Positions 1 to 6,975 of a stretch of 33,596 nucleotides of DNA are shown piece by piece. Position 1 is the first letter of the stretch; the number at the start of each line of letters is the position of its first letter. The notes under the pieces were generated by a model that saw only the letters and a program-made list of their open reading frames with translations, was not told the origin of the DNA and did no database searches. The stretch covers positions 1-33,596 of the forward strand of contig WJIQ01000132.1 of the NCBI GenBank assembly GCA_014730255.1. The letters run 5' to 3'. The DNA is from a bacterium (GTDB lineage Bacteria; Krumholzibacteriota; Krumholzibacteriia; LZORAL124-64-63). A program made the translations under genes and the position numbers.

Positions 1-279
1 GATGCGCCAGCGCGCGTAGATGTCGACCCAGATGAAACGCTTGTCCTTGGTGGGCAGCTGGTTCGGGTCGCCATCCCACTCGAGGAACCGCTTCTCGAAG
101 CGATTGACCTTCTGGATGAACGGGATCTTGGTCTTCAGGCCCGGCGTCATCACGGGCTCGCCCCTGGGCTCGCCGAACTGGGTGATGATGACCTGCTCGT
201 ACTCGTTGACGATGTACACGGTGTTGAGGATCGCGATCAGCACGATGCCGATGACGACGATCAGGGCGATGCGGTTCAT
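1..279 (-). CDS. hflC: HflC, SPFH/band-7 protease modulator (N-terminal part, cut by window edge)
   Basis: The 93 visible codons are the N-terminus of HflC, one of two SPFH-domain membrane proteins that form the HflKC complex around the FtsH protease and modulate its activity. A hydrophobic anchor (about residues 4-21, rich in I/V/L) is followed by the typical opening of the domain: Y-I-V-N-E-Y-E-Q-V-I-I-T-Q-F-G-E-P and then P-G-L-K-T-K-I-P-F. The ATG (277-279) overlaps the hflK stop in an ATGA tetranucleotide, so the two genes are translationally coupled and the start is secure. The C-terminal two thirds lie outside the window. The order hflK then hflC is the normal operon order. Confidence 0.93.
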   Translation of the reverse strand, partial: MNRIALIVVIGIVLIAILNTVYIVNEYEQVIITQFGEPRGEPVMTPGLKTKIPFIQKVNRFEKRFLEWDGDPNQLPTKDKRFIWVDIYARWRI

Positions 280-1289
280 CGCTGACCTCCCTGCGCCTGG
301 CCGCCCAGGGCCGAGTCCAGATTCAACAACGGCAGCAAGCTGCGCACGTCCTCGTCGATGACCACCTTGCCCTGGATGTTCGGCAGGATCTCCGCCATGG
401 TCTCGAGGTAGATGCGCTTGCGGGTGACCTCGGGCGCCTTGCGGTACTCGTCGAACAGCGCCACGAAGCGTGCGGAGTCGCCGCGGGCCTCGTTGATCCG
501 GCGCAGGGCGTAGCCCTCGGCCTCCTGGATGGTCTGCAGAGCCTCACCCTCGGCGCGCGGGATCACGCGGTTGTACTCGCTCTGCGCCTGGTTGATGAGC
601 TTCGCCCGCTCCTGCTGGGCCTCGTTCACCTCGTTGAACGACGGCTTGACCGGGTCGGGCGGGTTGATGTCCTGCAGCACGACCTGGTCGACCTTGATGC
701 CGATCTCGTACTGGTCGCAGAGCTGCTGCAGCTCGACCTCCACCTGGCTGGCCACCTCGGCGCGGCCGACGGTCAGCACCTCGTTGACCGTGCGGTCGCC
801 GACGACCGAGCGCATCACCGCCTCGCTCATGCCGCGGAACGTGCTCTGCGGCTGCCGCACCTTGAAGAGGAAGTCGTACGGATCGACCACGCGGTACTGG
901 ACCACCCATTCCACGTTGGCGGCGTTCAGATCGCCGGTCAGCATGTTCGCCTCCTCGGCGTACGGCCGGGTGGCGTACTGGCTGCGCACCCCTGAGCTGA
1001 GGGTCCGGAACCCGAACTCCTCCTTCCACTGCCGCTGTACCGGCACCTTCCGGACGCTCTCGAGGCCGAAGGGCAGCTTGAAGTGCAGTCCCGGATCGGT
1101 CGTACGGTCGAACTCGCCGAATCGCAGCACCAGCGCGACCTCCTCGGGCTCGACCGTGTAGAAGCTCGTGAAGCCCACGATCACGACCAGGAGGATGATC
1201 AGCACGTTGCGGATCAGCTTCTTGTTGGGTTCGGGGATCTTGAAATCCGGCCGGGGCGGACCATCACCGAACTGGCGAGAGTCGGTCAT
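276..1289 (-). CDS. hflK: HflK, SPFH/band-7 membrane protease modulator
   Basis: A 337-residue HflK, partner of HflC in the complex that surrounds FtsH. A short soluble N-terminus precedes one membrane helix (about residues 26-45), then the SPFH/band-7 domain beginning V-E-P-E-E-V-A-L-V-L-R-F-G. Next comes a charged coiled-coil-like stretch rich in E, A, Q and R (about 220-300). The Gly-rich N-terminal region of E. coli HflK (about 420 residues) is much shorter here. The start at 1289 is chosen because GGAGG lies about ten bases upstream (1299-1303); an in-frame ATG at 1412 would add residues with no family character. The gene diverges from sodB across about 200 bases and is coupled to hflC downstream. 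Confidence 0.93.
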   Translation of the reverse strand: MTDSRQFGDGPPRPDFKIPEPNKKLIRNVLIILLVVIVGFTSFYTVEPEEVALVLRFGEFDRTTDPGLHFKLPFGLESVRKVPVQRQWKEEFGFRTLSSGVRSQYATRPYAEEANMLTGDLNAANVEWVVQYRVVDPYDFLFKVRQPQSTFRGMSEAVMRSVVGDRTVNEVLTVGRAEVASQVEVELQQLCDQYEIGIKVDQVVLQDINPPDPVKPSFNEVNEAQQERAKLINQAQSEYNRVIPRAEGEALQTIQEAEGYALRRINEARGDSARFVALFDEYRKAPEVTRKRIYLETMAEILPNIQGKVVIDEDVRSLLPLLNLDSALGGQAQGGQR

Positions 1290-1383
1290 CGCGAAAACCT
1301 CCGCAGTTACGGACGTCAGATTTGGTTCAAACGCACGATACACACGGTCGGGGGCGGAAGCCAGCCGGAACCGCGACCCTGTT

Positions 1384-1412
1384 CTGGCACTAACAGGTGG
1401 CCGGCCTATCAT
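1384..1412 (+). promoter_or_regulatory. Candidate sigma-70-type promoter for sodB
   Basis: CTGGCA (1384-1389), a 17-base spacer and TATCAT (1407-1412) match 4/6 and 5/6 positions of the bacterial consensus. It lies about 80 bases upstream of the sodB start in the hflK-sodB divergent gap. The rest of that gap (1290-1494) shows no gene. This is a pattern match by eye and is untested. Confidence 0.4.
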
Positions 1413-1494
1413 GTGCGTGGAAGGGGTAACCGCGATCGGTGACGATTATTCGCCGCCAACGATCGCACGCCCCGCATGGAGAGAGGACCCGATC

Positions 1495-2079
1495 ATGACT
1501 CACGAACTGCCACCGCTGCCCTACAAGCACGATGCCCTGGCCCCCCACATCTCGCAGGAGACCCTCGAGTACCATCACGACAAGCACCACGCGACCTACG
1601 TCTCCAAGCTCAACAACCTGATCCCCGACACGGAGTTCGAATCGCGCGAGCTCGAGGACATCGTCCGCACCGCGCCGGCCGGCGGGATCTTCAACAACGC
1701 GGCCCAGGTCTGGAATCACACCTTCTACTTCGCCGGCATGACGCCCGGTGGAGGCGGCGCTCCCGGTGGGCCCATCGCCGAGGCCATCGATGCCCGCTGG
1801 GGAGGGTTCGAGGTGTTCCGGAAGGAGTTCGACGAGGCGGCCGCCGGGAACTTCGGCAGCGGCTGGACGTGGCTGGTGCGCACCGGCGGCGGCGACCTCG
1901 AGATCGTCAACACCTCGAACGCCGGGTGCCCCATCACCGACGGACACACCCCGCTGCTGTGCGTCGACGTCTGGGAGCACGCCTACTACATCGACACCCG
2001 GAACGCGCGGCCGAAGTACCTCGAGAACTGGTGGAACGTCGTCGACTGGAACATGGTCAACGAGCGTTTCAGCGGCTAG
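1495..2079 (+). CDS. sodB: Superoxide dismutase, iron-type (SodB-like)
   Basis: A 194-residue Fe/Mn-family superoxide dismutase, full length for the family, which dismutates superoxide to hydrogen peroxide and oxygen in the cytosol. Metal ligands are visible as His27 (E-Y-H-H-D-K-H-H), His75 (A-A-Q-V-W-N-H), Asp158 and His162 (D-V-W-E-H-A-Y-Y-I-D). The stretches A-A-Q-V-W-N-H-T-F-Y and N-F-G-S-G-W-T-W-L-V, and Gln71 in the active-site region, follow the iron-type (E. coli SodB) pattern rather than the Mn type; metal use is inferred. The start at 1495 follows a GAGAGGA site. The 3' end overlaps the convergent TcdA-like gene by 11 bases. A peroxide- and superoxide-prone respiratory lifestyle fits the oxidase genes further along. 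Confidence 0.95.
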   Translation: MTHELPPLPYKHDALAPHISQETLEYHHDKHHATYVSKLNNLIPDTEFESRELEDIVRTAPAGGIFNNAAQVWNHTFYFAGMTPGGGGAPGGPIAEAIDARWGGFEVFRKEFDEAAAGNFGSGWTWLVRTGGGDLEIVNTSNAGCPITDGHTPLLCVDVWEHAYYIDTRNARPKYLENWWNVVDWNMVNERFSG

Positions 2080-2857
2080 GCCGCCGGTCGCGTGACCACC
2101 CGCCCCCGCCGGCCAGCGACCCGATCGCCAGGGCGGCGAGCGCGAATCCGAACATGCCCGGCAGCATCATGTTGCTGGGCTGGCGGCGGTGACGGCCGAA
2201 GGCGTCCGGCACACCGCCACCGGGGCCGACGGGGTCGGGCTTGCGCGGCGCCTCCTCCGACCAGACCGCCTGGATCCGGGACGGGGCCACGCCGTGCCGG
2301 CGCAGGCCGCGTCGCACGACGCGGCCGAGGGGGCAGACCCGGCTCTCCTCGAGGGTGCCGGAACGCACCTGCCCGGGGTCGACCTTGCCCGCCGCGCCGA
2401 GCGAGCTGACCGCGACACGTCCCTGGCCGACCGCGTGCGCGAGCAGGGCGACCTTGTGATCGACCGAATCGATGGCGTCCAGCAGCACCCCGTGGACCAT
2501 GACGTCGTCGTCGCGCAGGAGCGTCGCGAGGGTCGCGTCCTCGATGCGCGACGCCGAGACGGCGACCAGCGTGTCCGGGCACGCCTGGACGAGGTGATCC
2601 CGCACGACCTCGACCTTCGGCCGGCCGACGTCCAGCGGCCCGGCCACCGGATGCCGGTTGAGCGAGGTCCGGCTCAAGGTGTCGCAGTCGATCAACAGCA
2701 GACGGCCGATCCCCGAACGCGCCAGCGCGATCGCCGCGTGAGCCCCCACCCCCCCGAGCCCGGCCACCACGACGCCGCCGCCGCGCACGCGCGCGAAGCC
2801 CTCCGGGTCGTAGAGGTCGACGGTCCGTGCGAAACGTGCATCGTGCCCGTCGGTCAT
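2069..2857 (-). CDS. tcdA: TcdA/CsdL-like tRNA threonylcarbamoyladenosine dehydratase (ThiF/E1 fold)
   Basis: A 262-residue member of the ThiF/MoeB/E1 family. The opening R-F-A-R-T-V-D-L-Y and the ATP-binding Rossmann motif G-L-G-G-V-G-A-H are followed by R-S-G-I-G-R-L-L-L-I-D-C-D and N-R-H, then the L-D-A-I-D-S-V-D-H-K segment and a C-terminal S-E-E stretch. The order and length (E. coli TcdA is about 268) fit TcdA, which uses ATP to cyclise t6A37 of tRNA to ct6A. The hydrophobic end L-P-G-M-F-G-F-A-L-A resembles the C-terminal segment of TcdA. The start at 2857 is preferred because the family begins near R-F-x-R; an ATG at 2908 would add 17 residues. GAGGG sits about ten bases upstream, a weak site. 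Other ThiF-family activities cannot be excluded. Confidence 0.8.
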   Translation of the reverse strand: MTDGHDARFARTVDLYDPEGFARVRGGGVVVAGLGGVGAHAAIALARSGIGRLLLIDCDTLSRTSLNRHPVAGPLDVGRPKVEVVRDHLVQACPDTLVAVSASRIEDATLATLLRDDDVMVHGVLLDAIDSVDHKVALLAHAVGQGRVAVSSLGAAGKVDPGQVRSGTLEESRVCPLGRVVRRGLRRHGVAPSRIQAVWSEEAPRKPDPVGPGGGVPDAFGRHRRQPSNMMLPGMFGFALAALAIGSLAGGGGWSRDRRPSR

Positions 2858-2986
2858 GAGTCCGAGGCCCTCGCCTGGCAGGAATGCCGTCGCGACGGTT
2901 CCGGCCACTCCGGTTCGCCATCGCCCGATCGCTCCCGGCAGGGTACCATGAGCCGGTCACCGCGAACCACAGCCGGAAGGATCGCC

Positions 2987-4693
2987 ATGCGCGTCGCCGC
3001 CCCGCTCACCGGACTCGTCGCGGGCCTGCTCGTCGTGGGCCTGTTCGCCGTCGGACCCGCCACCGCCCAGACCGGCGCCGAGCTGCCGAGCGACGAGGAC
3101 ATCGTCGCCGCCGCGAGCATCCTGGGACTGGAGTTCGCGCGCGGCGAGCGCGATTCCCTCGCCATCGACCTCGCCGACCAGCGGGCCTCCTACGAGGCCC
3201 TGCGCGATGGTCTGGTGGACAACGCGGTCGCTCCCGCGCTGCGCTTCGACCCCCTGTACTGGCAGCCCGATCTCGCCACCCGTCTGGCCGCCGCCGCCGC
3301 CCTGCCGGATGCCCGCGCCAGCTGGGCCCTGCCCGCCGGCGTCACGCGTCCGGACCGCGACGAGGACCTGGCCTGGCTGTCGGTCGGCGAGCTGGCCGCC
3401 CTCCTGCGGCGTGGCGAGACCACGAGCGTGGAGCTGACGCGCCTGGCGCTCGACCGCCTGCGGGATCACGACCCGCAGCTGCACTGCGTGATCACCCTGC
3501 TCGAGGAGCGGGCGCTCGCACGGGCGGCCGCGGCCGATCGCGAGGCCGCCGGGGGCCACTGGCGCGGCCCGCTGCACGGGATCCCCTGCGGCGTGAAGGA
3601 CCTCCTGGCGATGCCCGACGCCCCGACCACCTGGGGCGCCGAGCCCTACCGCGCGCAGGTGCGCGACGAGATGGCGACCGTCTGCCGGCGCCTCGACGAG
3701 GCCGGGGCGATCATCGTCGCCAAGCTGACCCTCGGCGCGCTGGCCTGGGGCGACGTCTGGTTCGGCGGCATGACCCGCAACCCCTGGAACCCGGAGCAGG
3801 GCTCGAGCGGCTCGTCGGCCGGGTCGGCCTCGGCGGTGGCGGCCGGCCTGGTGCCCTTCGCCATCGGCACCGAGACCTGGGGCAGCATCGTCTCGCCGTC
3901 GACCCGCTGCGGCGTGACCGGCCTGCGCCCGACGTTCGGGCGCGTCAGCCGCCACGGCGCGATGGCGCTGAGCTGGTCGATGGACAAGATCGGCCCCATC
4001 ACCCGTTCGGCGACCGACGCCGCCATGGTCCTCGACGCGATCATGGGTCCGGACGGTCACGACCCGACCGTGCAGGCGGCTCCGTTCCGGGCCGGCAGGG
4101 TGGATCCCGCGAGCCTGCGCGTCGGCTACCTGGCCGACCTGTTCGCGACCGAGGAGGGCGCCGAGCCGGACCCCGGCAAGGACCTCGACCGCGCCGTGCT
4201 CGACGTGCTCCGCGAGGCGGGCGTCGAGCTGATCCCGGTCGCGCTCCCCGCGCGCGACCCGTACCCCATGGCCATCATGCTCTCGGCCGAGGCCGCCGCG
4301 GCGTTCGAGGACCTGACCCTCTCCGGGCGCGACGACCTGCTCGTGCGCCAGATCCGCAACGCCTGGCCCAACGTCTTCCGGGCCGCGCGCTTCATCCCCG
4401 CCGTCGAGTACCTGCAGGCCGCCCGGCAGCGGCTGCTGCTGATGCGCGAGTTCGCTGCCATCTTCGACGACGTCGACGTGTACGTGACGCCCTCGTTCGG
4501 AGGAGGCGGCCTGTTGATGACCAACCTGACCGGTCACCCGCAGGTGGTGGTCCCGAACGGGTTCCTGCCCGACGGCTCGCCCCACTCGGTGAGCTTCGTG
4601 GGCGATCTCTTCGCCGAGGACGAGGTGGTCGCACTGGCGGCGCTGTACCAGGGCCGGACCGGCTGGCACACGCGGCGCCCGGAGGGATTCTAG
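2987..4693 (+). CDS. Secreted amidase-signature enzyme
   Basis: A 568-residue amidase-signature protein with an N-terminal signal peptide (hydrophobic core about residues 5-24, ending A-T-A-Q), so it probably acts in the periplasm. The Ser-cisSer-Lys machinery is present: Lys204 in G-V-K-D, the Gly/Ser-rich block S-S-G-S-S-A-G-S (273-280) and Ser300 in T-E-T-W-G-S-I-V. Enzymes of this fold hydrolyse amides; the substrate cannot be told. The usual T-D-T-G-G-S-I-R is altered (Trp for Gly before the Gly-Ser, Val for Arg), so it is not an ordinary GatA. About 110 residues of unassigned sequence precede the amidase domain. The start follows a GGAAGG site; an in-frame ATG at 2948 has a poorer site and would bury the signal peptide. 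Its TAG shares the CTAG with the convergent tatD stop. Confidence 0.85.
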   Translation: MRVAAPLTGLVAGLLVVGLFAVGPATAQTGAELPSDEDIVAAASILGLEFARGERDSLAIDLADQRASYEALRDGLVDNAVAPALRFDPLYWQPDLATRLAAAAALPDARASWALPAGVTRPDRDEDLAWLSVGELAALLRRGETTSVELTRLALDRLRDHDPQLHCVITLLEERALARAAAADREAAGGHWRGPLHGIPCGVKDLLAMPDAPTTWGAEPYRAQVRDEMATVCRRLDEAGAIIVAKLTLGALAWGDVWFGGMTRNPWNPEQGSSGSSAGSASAVAAGLVPFAIGTETWGSIVSPSTRCGVTGLRPTFGRVSRHGAMALSWSMDKIGPITRSATDAAMVLDAIMGPDGHDPTVQAAPFRAGRVDPASLRVGYLADLFATEEGAEPDPGKDLDRAVLDVLREAGVELIPVALPARDPYPMAIMLSAEAAAAFEDLTLSGRDDLLVRQIRNAWPNVFRAARFIPAVEYLQAARQRLLLMREFAAIFDDVDVYVTPSFGGGGLLMTNLTGHPQVVVPNGFLPDGSPHSVSFVGDLFAEDEVVALAALYQGRTGWHTRRPEGF

Positions 4694-5475
4694 ATACCGA
4701 ACAGCCGCGCGGCGTTCCCGGTGGTGCGCGCGGCGACGTGCGCGAGGGGATCGCCGCGCAGCCCGGCGATCGCCCCCGCGACGGTCCGCACGTGGCGCGG
4801 TTCGCAGGCGGCCGGGTCGACCCCGTCCAGGCCGATGGACGGCGCGTCGGTCTCGAGCACCAGGCACTCCAGCGGCACCGCGGCCACGGTGCCGCGCACC
4901 CCGGATGCCCGCGGCCGGGTCACCGCGCCCCCGATCCCGAGCATCAGCCCGAGGTCCAGGAATCGCCGGGCGAGGTCCACCGGGCGCGACCAGGCGTGGA
5001 CCACCCCCCGCAGGCGCGGCGTGAACCGATCGAGGAGGTCGAGCAGCTCGCTGAACGCCCCGCGCACGTGAAGGATGACGGGGCGGTCGAGGTCGTGCGC
5101 CAGCGCGAGCTGCCGCTCGAGCACCGGGATCTGTTCGGCCAGCGTCGGCCGCTCGATCTTGCCGTCGAGGCCGATCTCGCCGACGGCGACCGCGCGGGCG
5201 TCCGCCAGGCGCGCCGCCAGGGCGTCGAGATCCAGGGGCTGGTCCGCCGCCCAGGGGTGCAGGCCGTAGGCCGCCCGGACGCGGACGCGGGACGCATCGT
5301 CCAGGGCGGCGACCGCCGCCCAGGATGCCGGATCGTAGGCGGGCACCACGACCTGCTCGACGTCGTCGGCGGCGCACCGGGCGAGCACGCCGTCGAGGTC
5401 GTCGCACAGGGGCGGGAAGGTCAGATGGCAGTGGGTGTCGATCAGGTGGAGATCGGAAGCGCCGGCGGTGTCCAT
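4690..5475 (-). CDS. tatD: TatD-family metal-dependent hydrolase/DNase
   Basis: A 261-residue TatD-family TIM-barrel hydrolase. Metal ligands visible are His15 and His17 (D-T-H-C-H-L), the Glu of V-G-E-I-G-L-D, the His of I-L-H-V-R-G, the His of V-V-H-A-W and the Asp of L-E-T-D-A-P. Family members are metal-dependent 3'-5' exonucleases or deoxyribonucleases in the cytosol; the physiological role of this paralogue is not shown by sequence. A strong GGGGAGAGG site precedes the ATG. The gene lies 24 bases downstream of the metallo-beta-lactamase-fold gene on the same strand and may be cotranscribed with it. Its stop overlaps the stop of the convergent amidase in a shared CTAG. Confidence 0.9.
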   Translation of the reverse strand: MDTAGASDLHLIDTHCHLTFPPLCDDLDGVLARCAADDVEQVVVPAYDPASWAAVAALDDASRVRVRAAYGLHPWAADQPLDLDALAARLADARAVAVGEIGLDGKIERPTLAEQIPVLERQLALAHDLDRPVILHVRGAFSELLDLLDRFTPRLRGVVHAWSRPVDLARRFLDLGLMLGIGGAVTRPRASGVRGTVAAVPLECLVLETDAPSIGLDGVDPAACEPRHVRTVAGAIAGLRGDPLAHVAARTTGNAARLFGI

Positions 5476-5499
5476 GAGGCCTCTCCCCTCGCCGGTCGG

Positions 5500-6246
5500 T
5501 CAGTACCAGGCGAGGCGGCGCACGGCGACCCGGTCGTCGAGCAGGGCGTCGAGGCGATCGAGGTCCGCGTGGCTGCCGTCGCGGTGGCGGAGGTGGTACG
5601 GATAGAGCACGCGCGGGGCGACCATCGCCACCGCACGGGCCGCCTGATCGACCGACATGGTCCACGGCAGGTTCATGCACAGGAAGGCCGCGTCGACCGG
5701 CGCGAGGTCGGCCTGCTCCGGGATGTCCTCGGTGTCCCCGCTGACGTAGACGCGGACGCCGCGCCGCTCGAGCAGGTAGCCGTTGTCGCGACCGCGCGGA
5801 TGGAAGGCAAGGCGCTCGGGCGTATGGTTGTAGGCGGGAACGGCGGTCACGGCCAGGTCGCCGACCGTGTGCGTGTCGCCGTTGACCAGCAGGACGGCCT
5901 CGCAGGCCGGGATCGACTCGGCGATGTCCAGCGGGGTGATCACGACGTTGTGGTCGGAGGCCAGCGTCCGGATCATGTCGGCGTCGAAGTGGTCGCCGTG
6001 GCGGTGGGTGACCAGGACCACGTGCGGTCGCCCGAGGCGCAGGAAATCACGCGCGTCGCCCACCGGATCGACCGCGATGACCAGGTCGTCCCACTCCAGC
6101 AGGAACGACGCGTGATGGACCGCGTGCACGACGATCCGTCCGGTGTCGGTGGCGAGCGTGTCGGTGGAGGCGAGGCCGTCTGCCCGCGCTCCGGGGGCGG
6201 ACGTCAGGGCGACGAGGACGGCGGCGGTGGCGAGGAATCGAGTCAT
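5500..6246 (-). CDS. Secreted metallo-beta-lactamase-fold hydrolase (UlaG-like)
   Basis: A 248-residue protein with a signal peptide (hydrophobic core about 4-16, A-R-A-D cleavage region). The metallo-beta-lactamase fold follows. The metal motif H-R-H-G-D-H (His81, His83, Asp85, His86) follows a strand ending V-V-L-V-T, and a further metal-binding Asp lies in V-S-G-D-T-E-D. The pattern of V-H-A-V-H-H-A-S-F-L-L-E early on and I-A-V-D-P resembles the UlaG/YtnP-like branch, in which substrates vary; no substrate can be named. The export signal is less usual for this branch. GGAGA precedes the ATG. A hairpin (6304-6325) lies in its leader. It precedes tatD by 24 bases. Confidence 0.8.
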   Translation of the reverse strand: MTRFLATAAVLVALTSAPGARADGLASTDTLATDTGRIVVHAVHHASFLLEWDDLVIAVDPVGDARDFLRLGRPHVVLVTHRHGDHFDADMIRTLASDHNVVITPLDIAESIPACEAVLLVNGDTHTVGDLAVTAVPAYNHTPERLAFHPRGRDNGYLLERRGVRVYVSGDTEDIPEQADLAPVDAAFLCMNLPWTMSVDQAARAVAMVAPRVLYPYHLRHRDGSHADLDRLDALLDDRVAVRRLAWY

Positions 6247-6340
6247 GCGGTCTCCGTGGCCGTGGTTCGGTCCGGGCCTTCGGGATCGATCCGGACGTGC
6301 GCCCCCCGGACATGAAACACCGGGGCGCCGGTCGACCGCA

Positions 6341-6387
6341 ATGGAAAACGAGACCGAGCGAGGCCCGCGGCGGGGCCTCGCTCGGTC
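6341..6387 (-). terminator. Intrinsic terminator after the CHRD gene
   Basis: A perfect 15-base inverted repeat (6352-6366 and 6373-6387) with a 6-base loop is followed, reading leftward, by TCGTTTTCC (T run at 6345-6348). It begins 26 bases past the CHRD stop codon, so it should end that transcript before the metallo-hydrolase gene. It is the clearest terminator in the window. Confidence 0.85.
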
Positions 6388-6412
6388 GCTGCGATCGATT
6401 CGAGACGGCGGT

Positions 6413-6874
6413 CTAGAACAGACCCTTGACCTGGCTCCAGGTGTTCGCCTCGGTCGGCACGGTCACGAACTCGAAGTTGCCGCGAATCGCGCCCTCGGGC
6501 CAGTCCTGGCTGTAGATCTGGATCGCGAGGGTGTCCGTGTCCAGGGCCTCGTCGAGGTCCATGGTGTAATCCATGGTCATCGCCAGCGGCGAGCCGAGAT
6601 CCAGGTTGGTGTACACGGTGCCGGCCTCGTCGTCCATGCCGATCAGCAGAGCGGCGTCGGTCTGGTCGGTGTCCAGACCCGCGAAGTTGACGGTCAGGTA
6701 GGCCAGCGTCTCGTCATCGTTGACGATCAGCGTCGCCTGGCCGTACGCGGAGGCGCCACTCGGCGGCACGACGTACTCGGGCATCAACTCGGCCTCGTAG
6801 ACCACGGCCGCCTGGGCCGCCCCAACGCCGGCCATCACCAGGGCCAGGCAGAATAGAACCTTTGCAATGCGCAT
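6413..6874 (-). CDS. Secreted CHRD-domain protein
   Basis: A 153-residue exported protein. The signal peptide (about residues 1-22, ending A-A-Q-A) leads into a single beta-rich CHRD domain. The domain opens with Y-E-A-E-L and a P-P-S-G-A-S-A-Y-G element, has a central L-A-Y-L-T-V-N-F-A-G-L strand and closes with the G-A-I-R-G-N-F signature. CHRD domains occur in chordin and in many bacterial secreted proteins of unknown role. The usual His in the central A-H-I-H position is not seen (A-A-L-L-I-G instead). After the domain a short tail ends T-W-S-Q-V-K-G-L-F. GGAGG lies at normal spacing. The gene has its own promoter-like sequence and a strong terminator, so it is probably monocistronic and well expressed. 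Confidence 0.78.
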   Translation of the reverse strand: MRIAKVLFCLALVMAGVGAAQAAVVYEAELMPEYVVPPSGASAYGQATLIVNDDETLAYLTVNFAGLDTDQTDAALLIGMDDEAGTVYTNLDLGSPLAMTMDYTMDLDEALDTDTLAIQIYSQDWPEGAIRGNFEFVTVPTEANTWSQVKGLF

Positions 6875-6919
6875 GATGTTTCAACCTCCAACACCATAAG
6901 TTAAACCCGAACGGTCGTG

Positions 6920-6948
6920 ATCATACCATCGAGTCGTATTCGGGTCCA
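6920..6948 (-). promoter_or_regulatory. Candidate sigma-70-type promoter for the CHRD gene
   Basis: Reading leftward: TGGACC (6948-6943), a 17-base spacer, then TATGAT (6925-6920), 4/6 and 5/6 to consensus. A start near 6913 would leave a leader of about 40 bases with a GGAGG site. The same -35 hexamer and spacer occur before the POT-like transporter. Confidence 0.5.
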
Positions 6949-6975
6949 GTGAATTTTTTGCCATCGTGGGCGATG

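Noticed and set aside
1290-1412. Longer hflK from 1412
   Set aside because: The extra residues have no HflK character and the ATG at 1289 has GGAGG.
2884-6315. Very long open frame on the plus strand (over 1100 codons) across amidase, tatD and metallo-hydrolase genes
   Set aside because: It is Arg/Gly/Pro-rich, has no domain, and lies in another frame of well-supported genes. High GC content makes stop codons rare in such frames.
6304-6325. Hairpin (CCCCGG/CCGGGG) in the metallo-hydrolase leader as a riboswitch
   Set aside because: A single 6-base-pair stem with no conserved aptamer features; noted only as a structure.
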